Shown: positions 9,401 through 16,911 of the stretch, piece after piece
Numbering within the stretch: position 1 is the stretch's first letter
Layout: every line of letters begins with the position of its first letter
DNA from: Pontibacter populi
GTDB lineage: Bacteria; Bacteroidota; Bacteroidia; Cytophagales; Hymenobacteraceae
Length of the DNA: 64,000 bases
Assembly (NCBI RefSeq): GCF_019336435.1
Contig: NZ_JAHWXQ010000003.1
Span: 248,001 to 312,000, forward strand
Direction: 5' to 3'
The notes under the pieces: generated by a model
Databases searched by the model: none
Told to the model about the DNA's origin: nothing
What the model saw: the letters and a program-made list of their open reading frames with translations, nothing else
Made by a program: the position numbers and the translations under genes

Positions 9401-10685
9401 CACCATCTCCAGTAGAGGTATTCTGCGTTTTAAATGAAGTTGGCGTACAGTTGTCGGAGGAAGCTGGCTGTAAGGTGAAGTTTGCCTTTGGCGGCTCGCT
9501 GACCGTGATTTCCATTTCCTTCGAGCTCCGTGCGCAGGTTGTGTTCGGGTCTAAAGGCTTTACCACCAGTATAAGCTTATACTTGCCCGGCTTTGTAAAC
9601 ACAATTTTAGGACTCTTGGAGTTGGCTGTTCCCGAAACAAAATTCCAACCGGTTGCAGGCTCTATGCTCCACTCGCTCAGGTAATTTTCCGTATTGTTAG
9701 TAGCATCGTACCCGCTCTTGGTCAGGTTTTGCAGGTTTACAGGCTGGTTAATGCATAGCGACTCACCTCCGGCTATAGCAAAATCAGCTTCTGGGCCTTT
9801 GGAAATACGAATACCGGAGAAAGTGGCACGAGATGAGCTACATGGGTTTTTGGCAAAACCGGTTAATGTAAATCCAAATTCTGTGTCTTTCGATGACTCG
9901 TTGAAAGTGTGTTCGATGTAACGGTCAGCTGGCAGTTCATTGTGCTTGTAGGTTATAGCTGGTGTGCCGTCATCAAACTGGAACGTGTAAACCGTTTCAG
10001 GGGAGTTGCCCTCTACACCGGTAATTTTGAAGCGGTATGTTGCCGGCGCGCATTGCGTGTTGTTACCATCACTGGAAATACCCAGGCCAGGATTGCTGCC
10101 TACAAACATGCGTTTTACAGTGGTGGTGGTACAGCCGTTTTCTCCTGTAACAGTTAGTGTAATGTCATATCCGCCGGAAGCAGTGTAGGTGTGGGAAGCT
10201 GTTTCGAAGTTTTTGCCATACGTATCGGTCTTGCCATCGCCCCAGTTAATCAGGTACTCTTTGTTGGTTTCCTTTGTAATAGAGGTATTCTGAATATTCA
10301 GGGTGAACTTGAAATTAGAAGTATTACCCGCATAGCTACAGTAGGTAAAATTCAGGTTTTCATATTCCGGATCAATGATGTTGGCATCTGGAGCGCCGGC
10401 TATAGTTATAGTTTCGGAAGTTGCCTCGCAACCGTCGGTTGTGGTTGTTTTAACCCAGTACGATCCGGGCTTGGTAATGCTAATGCTAGCGGTGGTTTCG
10501 CCGGTTGACCAGGTATAGGTTTTGGCTTCGGAGGATTGTAAAACAACGGCTGTTCCGCTGCAGAGAGAGGTACCATCAGGCGTGCTAATGACAGGTTTAC
10601 AGTCCTGGGCAGCAGCACTGTTAAACCACATCCCCAAAAAAAGGACAAGGAAAGGCAACAGTCTGCCTTTAAAAAATGGCTGCAT
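3465..10685 (-). CDS. Giant Ig/PKD-repeat surface adhesin with T9SS type B sorting domain
   Basis: A 2406-residue secreted protein. A signal peptide ends near residue 26 (NSAAAQ). An Ig-like domain (about 30-95) is followed by PKD-type domains (about 100-590) and further Ig-like modules with conserved Cys and Tyr/Trp (about 590-1050). Eleven repeats of about 80-90 residues then span about 1052-2162, interrupted once by a different Ig-like module. Each repeat begins like NNTI..ICxG, has GGxxxYxYxWE in the middle and ends TTWFRRxVTSGxC. The last 90 residues (IPNTFTPNRDGINDTW onward) are the gliding-motility-associated C-terminal domain that targets T9SS cargo. No catalytic domain is seen. The likely role is adhesion or gliding, SprB-like in architecture though not demonstrably SprB. 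It is cotranscribed with PorP/SprF. Confidence 0.9.
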   Translation of the reverse strand: MQPFFKGRLLPFLVLFLGMWFNSAAAQDCKPVISTPDGTSLCSGTAVVLQSSEAKTYTWSTGETTASISITKPGSYWVKTTTTDGCEATSETITIAGAPDANIIDPEYENLNFTYCSYAGNTSNFKFTLNIQNTSITKETNKEYLINWGDGKTDTYGKNFETASHTYTASGGYDITLTVTGENGCTTTTVKRMFVGSNPGLGISSDGNNTQCAPATYRFKITGVEGNSPETVYTFQFDDGTPAITYKHNELPADRYIEHTFNESSKDTEFGFTLTGFAKNPCSSSRATFSGIRISKGPEADFAIAGGESLCINQPVNLQNLTKSGYDATNNTENYLSEWSIEPATGWNFVSGTANSKSPKIVFTKPGKYKLILVVKPLDPNTTCARSSKEMEITVSEPPKANFTLQPASSDNCTPTSFKTQNTSTGDGVGYKWEVSPAKGWGFASGSSATSEHPEFNFTDAGDYAIKLTATNKCAPASVKEEKITIRSKPVVKLPANAVYCGPQTIAFTTDNAAHKPTYDAKSGAITGYRWTVSGNNTTEFTSGTSTSANPTIKFTEAGIYTVSVVALNECGESEPATQQVRIDALPELKAIAATPNMCLGGSTTITVSGADTYTWTPADGLSTTTGNTVTAKPTKTTTYTITGKNSATGCSSTTSVTVIVNEPPKVEVKADVTEICVGQGQAILTATGADRYEWSPAIGLSATTGASVTATPAQTTTYMVTGFDDNTGCSTSKQITIKVNPLPVVSAGADIIVCNKPVVNKLQGSPVGGNWSGEHVTADGTFTPPSQTGNYTLTYTYTDPKGCSNYSTMQVTVNEAPVADAGQDVTVCLNSGSFNLTANLPGGKWSGSELVTASGKFTPSKAGTFTLTYSFGEGSCATSDQVTVTVNELPKAPVVATPAILCPGFGTTLQVQNPVGKLAWYDAATGGKLLGEGATFETPALQATTTYYVETTIEGGCTSVRTAVKVTVRPATPAPTVAPVTLCGPGSGATLVAQGNATIYQWFDVAEGGTMLYQGRSFGIAAVNESKTYYVQAVIEGCISPRTAATITVLDVISDNTIKAVTEICAGESPAKLEGSTPIGGGSNYSYYWEISTVSATEGFSKVEGATAKNYQPGALSVPTWFRRVATSGVCSHVSEPVRVSVTPVIANNTVTEDATYCIGTEVAQLKGSEPAGGTKTYSYLWEMSTNGENGTYTAATGTNTEQHYKPGAIEETTWFRRKVTSGTCQVNISQPVKITIYKPISKNTIVGEQTVCANAIPQVLEGRQPENGDGNYSYRWYMSTDGENFTLATGQNSGINYAVGALTKTTWFKREVKGGPCGASISNTIKIHVNPVIANNIISKDQVICFGAEATMLSGNQLTGGDENYSYRWLVSTTGADGAYTLAAGKNNEPNYTPGQVATTTWYKREVLSGTCVDVSPAIEITVVPLPIAPAVAPVTICENTKATLAVTASGNYNWYTTADATTPVYSGRNFETPALTATTTYYVETVNANGCGSSERTAVTVTVNQNIKNNNLIAPTKVICAGQIPDAISGIRPEGGNILGITYRWEKKTEGVDAEFKTIVNATSETYQPTALTKTTWFRRVAISGPCAENVSEAVKVAVLPVLENNTLTIAEAICEGETPKLLTGSAPTGGDGAYTYSWSFSENGTLFTEIPNSDVKDFQPGKLTKTTWYKRTVISGPCTQIESAAIQVIVHPAIVANTITPTETIVCAGSKPGIINGSKHAGGISAFTYLWEVSTDGVNYTTAPGVNSNQSYQPTALTESAWFRRKVTSGKCFDLSAAVKINVNPVISENTITEEQMVCVGSAPALLKGSAPTGGDGIYSYEWQSATSNTPAAFAPITSNGKGVNYQPGVLSTTTYFRRVVTSGACSHVSNVVKVTVSPQITKNTITIDQTIYAGQRPSPLTGSLPAGGDNTYTYLWEVSTNGNNYTTATGLNDGRNYSPGVLNADTWYRRRVYSGGCESISNPVKITITLGISNNNIQADQVICYGNTPKPLKGSTPEGGEGDYIYQWQYKTSDAGTTWVSAKGTSNGIDYAPPALTQDTWFRRVVISGPRTDNSQEVMITVKPAMSNNKISTNQTICYATAPSTLTGSTPAGGSGSYTYLWEYSTESADKGFTTAPGANNGQNYNPMPLTQKTWFRRIVTSESCDGLVSNVVVVSINAQPLAPVAQSVITCSGSSVTLKATGKEGRLEWYASASSGEVLAVGNTFTTPVLTHTTTYYVQEVTSSCASDRTPVKVTVMEPSADAGPDRTIIKGRSITLEASGGDSYSWSPAASLNNPNIANPVATPEKTTTYIVTITTAGGCTFTDEVTVTVLPFVEIPNTFTPNRDGINDTWEIANLKKYPNCKVQVFNQWGTMVFQSNGYQAPWDGRYNGQELPLATYYYVIQLEPSEKPLTGSITIVK
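4200..7530 (-). repeat. Eleven tandem Ig-like modules inside the giant adhesin
   Basis: Eleven diverged protein repeats (about 240-275 bp each) coding for NNxI...CxG...GGxxxYxYxW...TTWFRRxVxSGxC. A non-homologous Ig module separates repeats 4 and 5. Most carry one Cys near the start and one near the end, presumably a disulfide pair. Repeat 9 has Tyr at the first position (IYAGQ) and repeat 10 has Arg at the second (SGPRTDN). The repeats are too diverged in DNA to suggest recent slippage. Confidence 0.85.
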
Positions 10686-11768
10686 GGCTAAAATTTGTAA
10701 AGTTTATTACAGAAGCAGTTTTTTAATTGTATTAAAAGTTAAACAGAAAATGGAAGGTCATGCTTTCCATCTTGTTTGGTAGTTAAACAGGTACATCCGG
10801 TTGGTTTTGCTTTAACAGCATATCAAGGCTCCTGCCATCAATGTAACCCGTCTAATTTAGTCCAGGCTACAGTGTCGAACGAAATGAAATAATATAATCA
10901 GATCGTTTTTAAAGAATCAGTCGCAAATTGTAATTTAAAAAGTATTATAAAATATAAATCACGATGACAGGCTAACCAATTTTAAAAATAATTAGTTTAA
11001 ATCACCTGCTTTTTTTTAGAAAGGTACCTGTTTAATACGATTATAACACATTTAGCCATTGAATTTTATGAAGTTAATCAGCACTTGTATTTTAATGACT
11101 CTCTGAATCTGGTTAAGTAAAGAATTTAAATATTTGTTATTTGTTGAACAAATCTAAGTTTGAATTGAAAATGTTTTTTGTAGTAAAACTATAGTTAGTT
11201 ACAAATACACCTTTCTATTTGCTTCCAACTTCTGCAACCATACAGTCGCCTACACTTTATTTCTTCGCAAACTGGTTTTATCAAGGCCTTTCAGAAAAAA
11301 AATCTTTCACAATTGCATTTCAGGTTTTGCCCGTAATAGCCGGTAATTATATGGCTAAATGTGAAAAGTGCAATTAGTGGTGATGGGTAGAAATGTGCGT
11401 TAAACCCTATGTTATGGCCCAAAATGATGTGAAAAACTGCTATAATCCTTAATATATGTATATTTAGATATAGTAAGTTTTATCTATTAATCAATTTTAA
11501 TTATTTAATAAATATAAAGAAAACACTAAACCATAAAGAAACTACACCCGTAATTTAGACTGCTTGGAGCAAGATGAGGAACCAGCTGGCAAAATACTGA
11601 TCTCACTCCGGCACTAATTAGTTTATACAATTTTATCGTGTAAGTCTGAAACGTTCCGGAGAAGCCGGATTTGAAGTTGGAGCGCATGCAGCCAGTAACA
11701 AGTATGCAGAACATTACCCGATAAAATGACCAGAGTTTATATGGTTATAATTTTACAGCGTCTCAAAA
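10686..11768. other. AT-rich divergent intergenic region (1.08 kb)
   Basis: This spacer lies between the divergently transcribed giant adhesin and the wcaJ-like gene. It is AT-rich with many short A/T runs, one AACTATAGTT at 11187-11196, and a small TCCGG/CCGGA hairpin at 11655-11669, about 100 bp before the wcaJ ATG. No credible gene is visible. Promoters for both directions must lie here, but I could not place a Bacteroidota TTTG / TAnnTTTG pair with confidence. Confidence 0.6.
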
Positions 11769-13163
11769 ATGAATAAATATCAGCATTATTACAGCTTCAA
11801 TAGGATTATTCTGTTGATTCTGGATGTAGCCCTAATAGCCTTAGCATTTAATTTATCAAATCTCTTCAGATATGGAACAGTAGAGTTAGACCACCAGTAC
11901 AGCATCTTCTTTGTGTTGTTTGCTCTTGTATGGTGGATCGTATCTGGTTTCTCTAATTTCGTATTCCGGATAGATGGTTTCCTGCCGATAGGCAAAAAGA
12001 TGGCAAACCTGATTAATGCCTTTGTACTACACGCCTTTATTCTGGCAAGCTGTATCGTAATCTTTAACCTCGAAGAAATTTCACGACTTCTGCTGCTTTA
12101 TACTTACCTGTCAACTGCGATGCTGATCGGTTTCAGCAGATTGTTGTTCACACAGTTAAGCCGTTACTTCACTAAATCAGACATGGCGTATTCCCGCTTT
12201 GTGGTTGTTGGTAGTGGCCAGGCAGCAATTAACCTGTATCATACATTCGGGAACGAAGAAAACCCGGGTACTAAATTTATGGGTTTCTTTGATGATGAAG
12301 TAGACAAAAATAATCCCTACGCTAACCTGGTAAAAGGCTCTGTAGAAGATCTGCAGGATTACTGCCTGCAGCACAGCATCGATGAGATTTACTATACCAA
12401 ACCGTTGAATAACCGCGAGCAGGTTGATGAACTTACCTCTTTCTGCGACGATAACTTTGTATACTTCCGTATTGTGCCTGACTTTAGTGCCATCGTGCAG
12501 AAGGATGTAAACTTATACTTCTACCATAACATCCCGATGATCAGTGTGCGTAAGGAGCCACTAGAGCAGGTTACAAACCGTGCTATCAAACGTGTATTCG
12601 ATATTGCCTTTTCAATGGCCGTTATCCTGCTGATCTTCCCGATTGTGCTGCCGATTATAGCACTCCTGATCAGAATGGAATCTAAAGGACCGATCTTCTT
12701 TAAGCAGTTGCGTCCGGGCAAAAAGAACCGCCTGTTTGTGTGCTACAAGTTCAGAACAATGTTTGTGAATAACCAGACAGAACTGCAGGCAACCAAAAAC
12801 GATCCACGTATTACCAGAATCGGAGCTTTCCTTCGCAAAACCAATTTAGATGAACTACCGCAGTTCTTTAACGTACTGTTAGGCGACATGTCGGTAGTGG
12901 GGCCACGCCCGAACCTGGTATCGCAGCTGGATCATTATTCAAAAGTTATAACAAAGTACAAAATGCGCCACTTTGTAACGCCAGGCATTACCGGTTACGC
13001 ACAGGTTAGCGGCTTCCGCGGCGAAACCAAAGAAGTGCATCTGATGGAGAAGCGTGTAGAGTATGATGTAAAATATATGGAGAACTGGAGTTTTATGATG
13101 GACATGAAAATTATTTTCCTGACCGTTTGGAATATGATAAAAGGCGAGAAAAATGCTTACTAA
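11769..13163 (+). CDS. Undecaprenyl-phosphate glycosyl-1-phosphate transferase (WcaJ type)
   Basis: This 464-residue enzyme starts polysaccharide repeat-unit synthesis by moving a sugar-1-phosphate (probably glucose) from a nucleotide sugar to undecaprenyl phosphate at the inner membrane. The N-terminal half has four or more membrane helices and a CoA-binding-like fold (FVVVGSGQAAINLY, about 140). The C-terminal bacterial sugar-transferase domain (about 270-464) has KRVFDIAFS, a membrane helix, KGPIFFKQLRPG, YKFRTM, NLDELPQFFNVLLGDMS and VGPRPN, all conserved in the family. Length matches WcaJ/EpsE proteins. Its last 11 bp overlap the next gene, indicating translational coupling. The sugar specificity cannot be read from sequence. 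Confidence 0.92.
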   Translation: MNKYQHYYSFNRIILLILDVALIALAFNLSNLFRYGTVELDHQYSIFFVLFALVWWIVSGFSNFVFRIDGFLPIGKKMANLINAFVLHAFILASCIVIFNLEEISRLLLLYTYLSTAMLIGFSRLLFTQLSRYFTKSDMAYSRFVVVGSGQAAINLYHTFGNEENPGTKFMGFFDDEVDKNNPYANLVKGSVEDLQDYCLQHSIDEIYYTKPLNNREQVDELTSFCDDNFVYFRIVPDFSAIVQKDVNLYFYHNIPMISVRKEPLEQVTNRAIKRVFDIAFSMAVILLIFPIVLPIIALLIRMESKGPIFFKQLRPGKKNRLFVCYKFRTMFVNNQTELQATKNDPRITRIGAFLRKTNLDELPQFFNVLLGDMSVVGPRPNLVSQLDHYSKVITKYKMRHFVTPGITGYAQVSGFRGETKEVHLMEKRVEYDVKYMENWSFMMDMKIIFLTVWNMIKGEKNAY

Positions 13164-13980
13164 TGATACCTATACCAAACCTGCCGTTACACCACCCTTA
13201 CAATTAAAGCGCAGGTTACTTACCGCTGATATTACAGCGGGTTCTTTTAAAAGTTTTGTAGAGCAGGTGTTCTGGCTTAGTGAACACAAAAAGTCGAGTT
13301 ATGTATGCTTTGCCAACGTACACATGCTGGTTGAAGCGTATAAAGACAAAGACTTTAACAACATACTTAATAATGCGGATGTGGCCTGCCCGGACGGCGG
13401 CCCCCTTTCCAAGCTTATGAAACTGCTCTATGGGCAGCAGCAGGACCGGGTAGCAGGTATGGACCTGTTACCTGCACTTCTGCAACAGGCCGCTGCCCGT
13501 GGCAAATCGGTATATTTCTATGGCTCTACCGATGAGGTACTGAAAGCTGTAGTTGAAACCGCTAAAGAGAAACACCCTGAATTAAAGATCGCCGGTTACT
13601 ATTCGCCGCCTTTCAGGAAACTGACTGACATAGAAGATACAGCCATTGTAGACATGATAAATGCCACTGAGCCTGATCTGGTATTTGTAGCCCTGGGCTG
13701 CCCAAAACAGGAGCGCTGGATGGCGGATCATAAAGACAGGGTGAATGCCTGTATGCTCGGTGTAGGCCAAGCCTACATGACTTTTGCAGGATTAGAAAAA
13801 CGTTTGCCTAAATGGGCGCGCGACATGTCGCTGGAGTGGGTTTACAGATTGGTTCAGGAGCCGAAACGTCTCTGGAAACGCTATCTGGTTACGAATAGTG
13901 TATTTGTGGCACTTGCTTTAAAATTGGTATTACAGCATAAAACGGGACTTAACCCCGGGCAGGAATCGATGAGCAGGTAA
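13153..13980 (+). CDS. WecG/TagA/CpsF family glycosyltransferase (GT26)
   Basis: A 275-residue cytosolic or membrane-associated glycosyltransferase. GT26 markers are visible: NADVACPDGGPLSKL (about 75), RVAGMDLLPALL, a Rossmann-like VYFYGSTDEV, DLVFVALGCPKQE (the GxPxQE signature, about 180) and GVGQAYMTFAG, ending with the VYRLVQEPKRLWKRYL tail that usually contacts the membrane. Family members add the second sugar, for example ManNAc(A) or glucose, to a lipid-linked first sugar. Its overlap with the initiating transferase fits that order. The donor sugar is unknown. Confidence 0.9.
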   Translation: MLTNDTYTKPAVTPPLQLKRRLLTADITAGSFKSFVEQVFWLSEHKKSSYVCFANVHMLVEAYKDKDFNNILNNADVACPDGGPLSKLMKLLYGQQQDRVAGMDLLPALLQQAAARGKSVYFYGSTDEVLKAVVETAKEKHPELKIAGYYSPPFRKLTDIEDTAIVDMINATEPDLVFVALGCPKQERWMADHKDRVNACMLGVGQAYMTFAGLEKRLPKWARDMSLEWVYRLVQEPKRLWKRYLVTNSVFVALALKLVLQHKTGLNPGQESMSR

Positions 13981-14363
13981 GATTTACAGACCTAAATATG
14001 TAAGATGAGATATGGCACTTACATAGAACATTATTATCGTTATAGAACTAATTATAGCCATTACCGGCGCTGCGTAGTTCGGTACTATACCAAACTGTGC
14101 CACTCCCGCCGAAATAACAGTGCCATTCTCTATCCAAAACAAATGTGTGTAGCCACCTGCATGCAATTTTATACCTCCAGAAAACACATGCCCCAAAGTG
14201 CTTTACCTGTCGAATCTGCAGCATGAAGAGAGGCTATTAAAAAAAATCAAAATTTAATAAATCAAAATATAGCTATTGCCGTATCAATTACCGACCGCAA
14301 CAAAAGCTGAACGAACATAACAGCGGCGGTAACTTAAACAAAACCCTCTAAACCCTTATACTT
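13981..14363 (+). other. Intergenic region before the nucleotide-sugar cassette
   Basis: A 383-bp gap with no convincing gene (only short open frames of atypical composition) and no strong terminator hairpin. The last 130 bp are AT-rich and probably contain the promoter for rfbF. Confidence 0.5.
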
Positions 14364-15167
14364 ATGAAAGCAGTTATACTTGCTGGCGGTTACGGAACCC
14401 GAATTAGCGAAGAGAGCGGCGTAAGACCTAAACCTATGGTCGAAATTGGTGGAAAGCCTATCCTTTGGCACATCATGAAGATCTACTCTTACTATGGCAT
14501 AAATGAATTTGTGATCTGCTGCGGCTACAAAGGCCACATGATCAAAGAATACTTTGCAAACTATTGCCTCCATAATTCTGATGTAACCTTCGATATGCGC
14601 AAAAACAGCATGGAAGTACACAGAAATAACACCGAATCGTGGAAAGTGACGCTTGTAGATACCGGAGAAGGTACTATGACCGGCGGTCGTTTGAAGCGTG
14701 TAAAAGAATATGTTGGAAACGAGACCTTCTGTTTAACTTATGGTGATGGCGTAAGCGATGTGGATGTAGCTGCATCTATAGAGTTCCATAGAGCCCAGGG
14801 AACAATGGCTACACTTACTGCCGTGCAGCAGCCAGGCCGTTTCGGAGCTTTCAACCTTTCATCAGAAGCAACCAGAATCAACCAGTTCCAGGAGAAGCCA
14901 ACAGGTGGTGAAATGCCATGGATCAACGGTGGTTTCTTTGTGCTGGAGCCAGGCGTGTTTGATTACATTGAAGATGATAACACTACCTGGGAGCGTGAGC
15001 CAATGGAACAACTGGCCAAAGAAGGTGAGCTTTCTGCTTACCGCCACACTGGCTTCTGGCAGCCTATGGATACCCTGCGTGATAAACATGTGCTGGAAGA
15101 ACTATGGCAGAAAAACGAAGCACCATGGAACGTATGGCAAAAAATGTTGTCCAGCGCCAAAAATTAA
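14364..15167 (+). CDS. rfbF: Glucose-1-phosphate cytidylyltransferase
   Basis: A 267-residue nucleotidyltransferase that makes CDP-glucose from glucose-1-phosphate and CTP. The N-terminal [20 protein letters not shown] is the RfbF/DdhA nucleotide-binding signature. [32 protein letters not shown] and [10 protein letters not shown] follow, then the C-terminal [15 protein letters not shown]. Length is normal. It heads a cassette of sugar-modifying enzymes. The usual partner, a CDP-glucose 4,6-dehydratase of RfbG type, is not recognisable in the window, so the product after CDP-glucose is uncertain. The downstream SDR starts 36 bp later. Confidence 0.93.
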   Translation: MKAVILAGGYGTRISEESGVRPKPMVEIGGKPILWHIMKIYSYYGINEFVICCGYKGHMIKEYFANYCLHNSDVTFDMRKNSMEVHRNNTESWKVTLVDTGEGTMTGGRLKRVKEYVGNETFCLTYGDGVSDVDVAASIEFHRAQGTMATLTAVQQPGRFGAFNLSSEATRINQFQEKPTGGEMPWINGGFFVLEPGVFDYIEDDNTTWEREPMEQLAKEGELSAYRHTGFWQPMDTLRDKHVLEELWQKNEAPWNVWQKMLSSAKN

Positions 15168-15202
15168 AAAATCCCTTCCCAAACTATAAATTCCCTTTAC
15201 CG

Positions 15203-16291
15203 ATGAAGATATTAATAACCGGAAATATGGGTTATGTAGGCCCTGGCGTTGTTAGCCAGTTACGCGCTACCTACCCGGAAGCTACACTTATTGGCTATGA
15301 TATGGCCTATTTTGCAACCAGTCTGACCAACGCTCCATTCCTGCCGGAAAGCAAACTGGATCAGCAGCTGTTTGGTGATGTGCGCACGATGCCTGCTGAA
15401 GTATTGGAAGGCATGGATGCCGTAGTACATCTGGCAGCTATCTCAAATGACCCGATGGGTACGAAATTCGAAGAAGTAACACTGGATGTAAACTATAGAT
15501 CAAGTATCAGAATTGCTGAAATGGCGAAAGCTGCCGGTGTTAAGAACTATGTGTTTGCTTCGAGCTGCAGCATGTACGGTGCGGCATCAGAACAAGCTAA
15601 AACAGAAGATTCTGAATTGAACCCATTAACAGCATATGCCCGCTCTAAAGTAGCATCTGAAAAGGAACTTGCTCCGTTGGCCGGCAATGGCTTTACAGTA
15701 ACCTGCCTGCGTTTTGCAACAGCCTGCGGTATGAGCGACAGATTGCGTCTGGACTTGGTACTAAACGACTTCGTGGCTGGTGCTATCTCAACTGGCAAAA
15801 TCACGATCCTGAGCGATGGTAGCCCTTGGAGACCATTGATCCACGTAAAAGACATGGCACGCGCTATTGAGTGGGCCATTACCAGAACTCCTGATAACGG
15901 TGGTGAATTCTTAGCGGTGAATGCCGGTAGCAATGAATGGAACTACCAGGTAAAAGAGCTTGCTGAAACTGTAGCTGAGGTTATTCCGGGTACTGATGTT
16001 TCGGTTAACCTCGAAGCTGCTCCGGACAAACGTTCTTACCGTGTAAACTTCGACAAGTTTAAGTCGCTGGCACCGAATCATCAGCCGCAGGTATCGTTGA
16101 AGCAGGCGATTCAGGAATTGCGCGATGGCTTGACGCAGATGGACTTTAAAGATGGTGATTTCCGTAACTCACTGCTGATGCGCCTGAAAGTGCTGACCAG
16201 CCTGCAGGAAACTAATGCCATTAACGACCAACTGCAATGGCAACGCGGCTCAAAAAAAGTGGCTAAAGAAACTGAATTGGAAATCGCTTAA
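15203..16291 (+). CDS. Extended SDR sugar-nucleotide epimerase/dehydratase
   Basis: The start is set at the ATG at 15203, because the protein then opens with the Rossmann motif (MKILITGNMGYVG, Gly7/10/13); an upstream in-frame ATG would add 33 residues overlapping the rfbF end. The protein has 362 residues. Further marks: DAVVHLAAISND, a Ser-containing FASSCSMYG and the catalytic YARSK (YxxxK, about 140). LRFATACGMSDRLRLDLVL and SPWRPLIHVKDMARA also match NAD-dependent nucleotide-sugar epimerases/dehydratases. It sits between RfbF and an RfbC-like epimerase, so the substrate is probably a CDP- or dTDP-linked sugar. Whether it is a dehydratase, reductase or epimerase cannot be decided here. 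Confidence 0.85.
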   Translation: MKILITGNMGYVGPGVVSQLRATYPEATLIGYDMAYFATSLTNAPFLPESKLDQQLFGDVRTMPAEVLEGMDAVVHLAAISNDPMGTKFEEVTLDVNYRSSIRIAEMAKAAGVKNYVFASSCSMYGAASEQAKTEDSELNPLTAYARSKVASEKELAPLAGNGFTVTCLRFATACGMSDRLRLDLVLNDFVAGAISTGKITILSDGSPWRPLIHVKDMARAIEWAITRTPDNGGEFLAVNAGSNEWNYQVKELAETVAEVIPGTDVSVNLEAAPDKRSYRVNFDKFKSLAPNHQPQVSLKQAIQELRDGLTQMDFKDGDFRNSLLMRLKVLTSLQETNAINDQLQWQRGSKKVAKETELEIA

Positions 16292-16302
16292 TATCCCCAC
16301 CC

Positions 16303-16866
16303 ATGATATTTACAGAAACAAAGCTGAAAGGCGCTTATATAATTGATGTAAAGCGTATCGAAGATGAGCGCGGCTTTTTTGGCCGTTCTTTCTGCCAGAA
16401 AGAGTTCGAAGAGTTTGGTCTGACCAATGACATCCGCCAGGCGAACGTATCTTATAACAAGAAAAAAGGTACGCTGCGCGGTATGCACATGCAGTTGGCC
16501 CCGAACGAAGAAACCAAACTGGTACGCTGCACCCGCGGTGCTATCTATGATGTGATCATCGACATGCGCCCTGATTCAGAAACGTACAAGCAGTGGATAG
16601 GGGTGGAGCTAACTGCCGACAACTATAGAATGCTGTTCGTGCCGGAAGGCTTTGCGCATGGCTTCATCACGCTGGAAGATAATACGGACGTGACTTACAA
16701 TGTAACAGAGTTCTACACACCTGGTGCTGAGCGTGGCTACCGTTGGAATGATCCTGCTTTCAATATCCAGTGGCCAATTGAGCCGGTTGTAATTTCTGAA
16801 AAAGACCAGGCACATCCTGATTTTGAAGAAGTATCCAAAGAAACTGAAGGAAAGCTGCTGGTGTAA
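16303..16866 (+). CDS. dTDP-4-dehydrorhamnose 3,5-epimerase-like cupin (RfbC family)
   Basis: A 187-residue cupin enzyme. Family motifs: DERGFFGRSFCQ, TLRGMHMQ with the catalytic His, VRCTRGAIYDVIIDMRP, FVPEGFAHGF and YNVTEFYTPGAERGYRWNDP. RfbC enzymes epimerise C3 and/or C5 of a 4-keto-6-deoxy nucleotide sugar. In this cassette the acceptor may be CDP-linked rather than dTDP-linked, as in other RfbF-type clusters. It begins 11 bp after the SDR, so the two are cotranscribed. No other rml genes for dTDP-rhamnose (RmlB, RmlD) are recognised nearby, which argues against simple dTDP-L-rhamnose synthesis. Confidence 0.88.
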   Translation: MIFTETKLKGAYIIDVKRIEDERGFFGRSFCQKEFEEFGLTNDIRQANVSYNKKKGTLRGMHMQLAPNEETKLVRCTRGAIYDVIIDMRPDSETYKQWIGVELTADNYRMLFVPEGFAHGFITLEDNTDVTYNVTEFYTPGAERGYRWNDPAFNIQWPIEPVVISEKDQAHPDFEEVSKETEGKLLV

Positions 16867-16911
16867 CGCCGGCAGCTTTCTGCATATAACCCTTTAATTC
16901 AAGTATCAGAT

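Noticed and set aside
11526..11714. A 62-residue minus-strand frame in the 10686-11768 spacer
   Set aside because: Short, without recognisable features or a ribosome-binding site; probably chance.
14005..14226. Overlapping short frames on both strands upstream of rfbF
   Set aside because: Tyr/His-rich, unlike the proteins of this genome, with no conserved motif; more likely leader or spacer DNA.
15104..15202. Upstream extension of the SDR gene by 33 residues
   Set aside because: It overlaps the end of rfbF, and the extension precedes the Rossmann motif that normally starts the protein; ATG 15203 is preferred.
16303..16866. Assigning a complete dTDP-L-rhamnose pathway
   Set aside because: Only an RfbC-like epimerase and a diverged RmlA-like enzyme are present; no RmlB or RmlD was recognised and the cassette starts with a CDP-glucose synthase.
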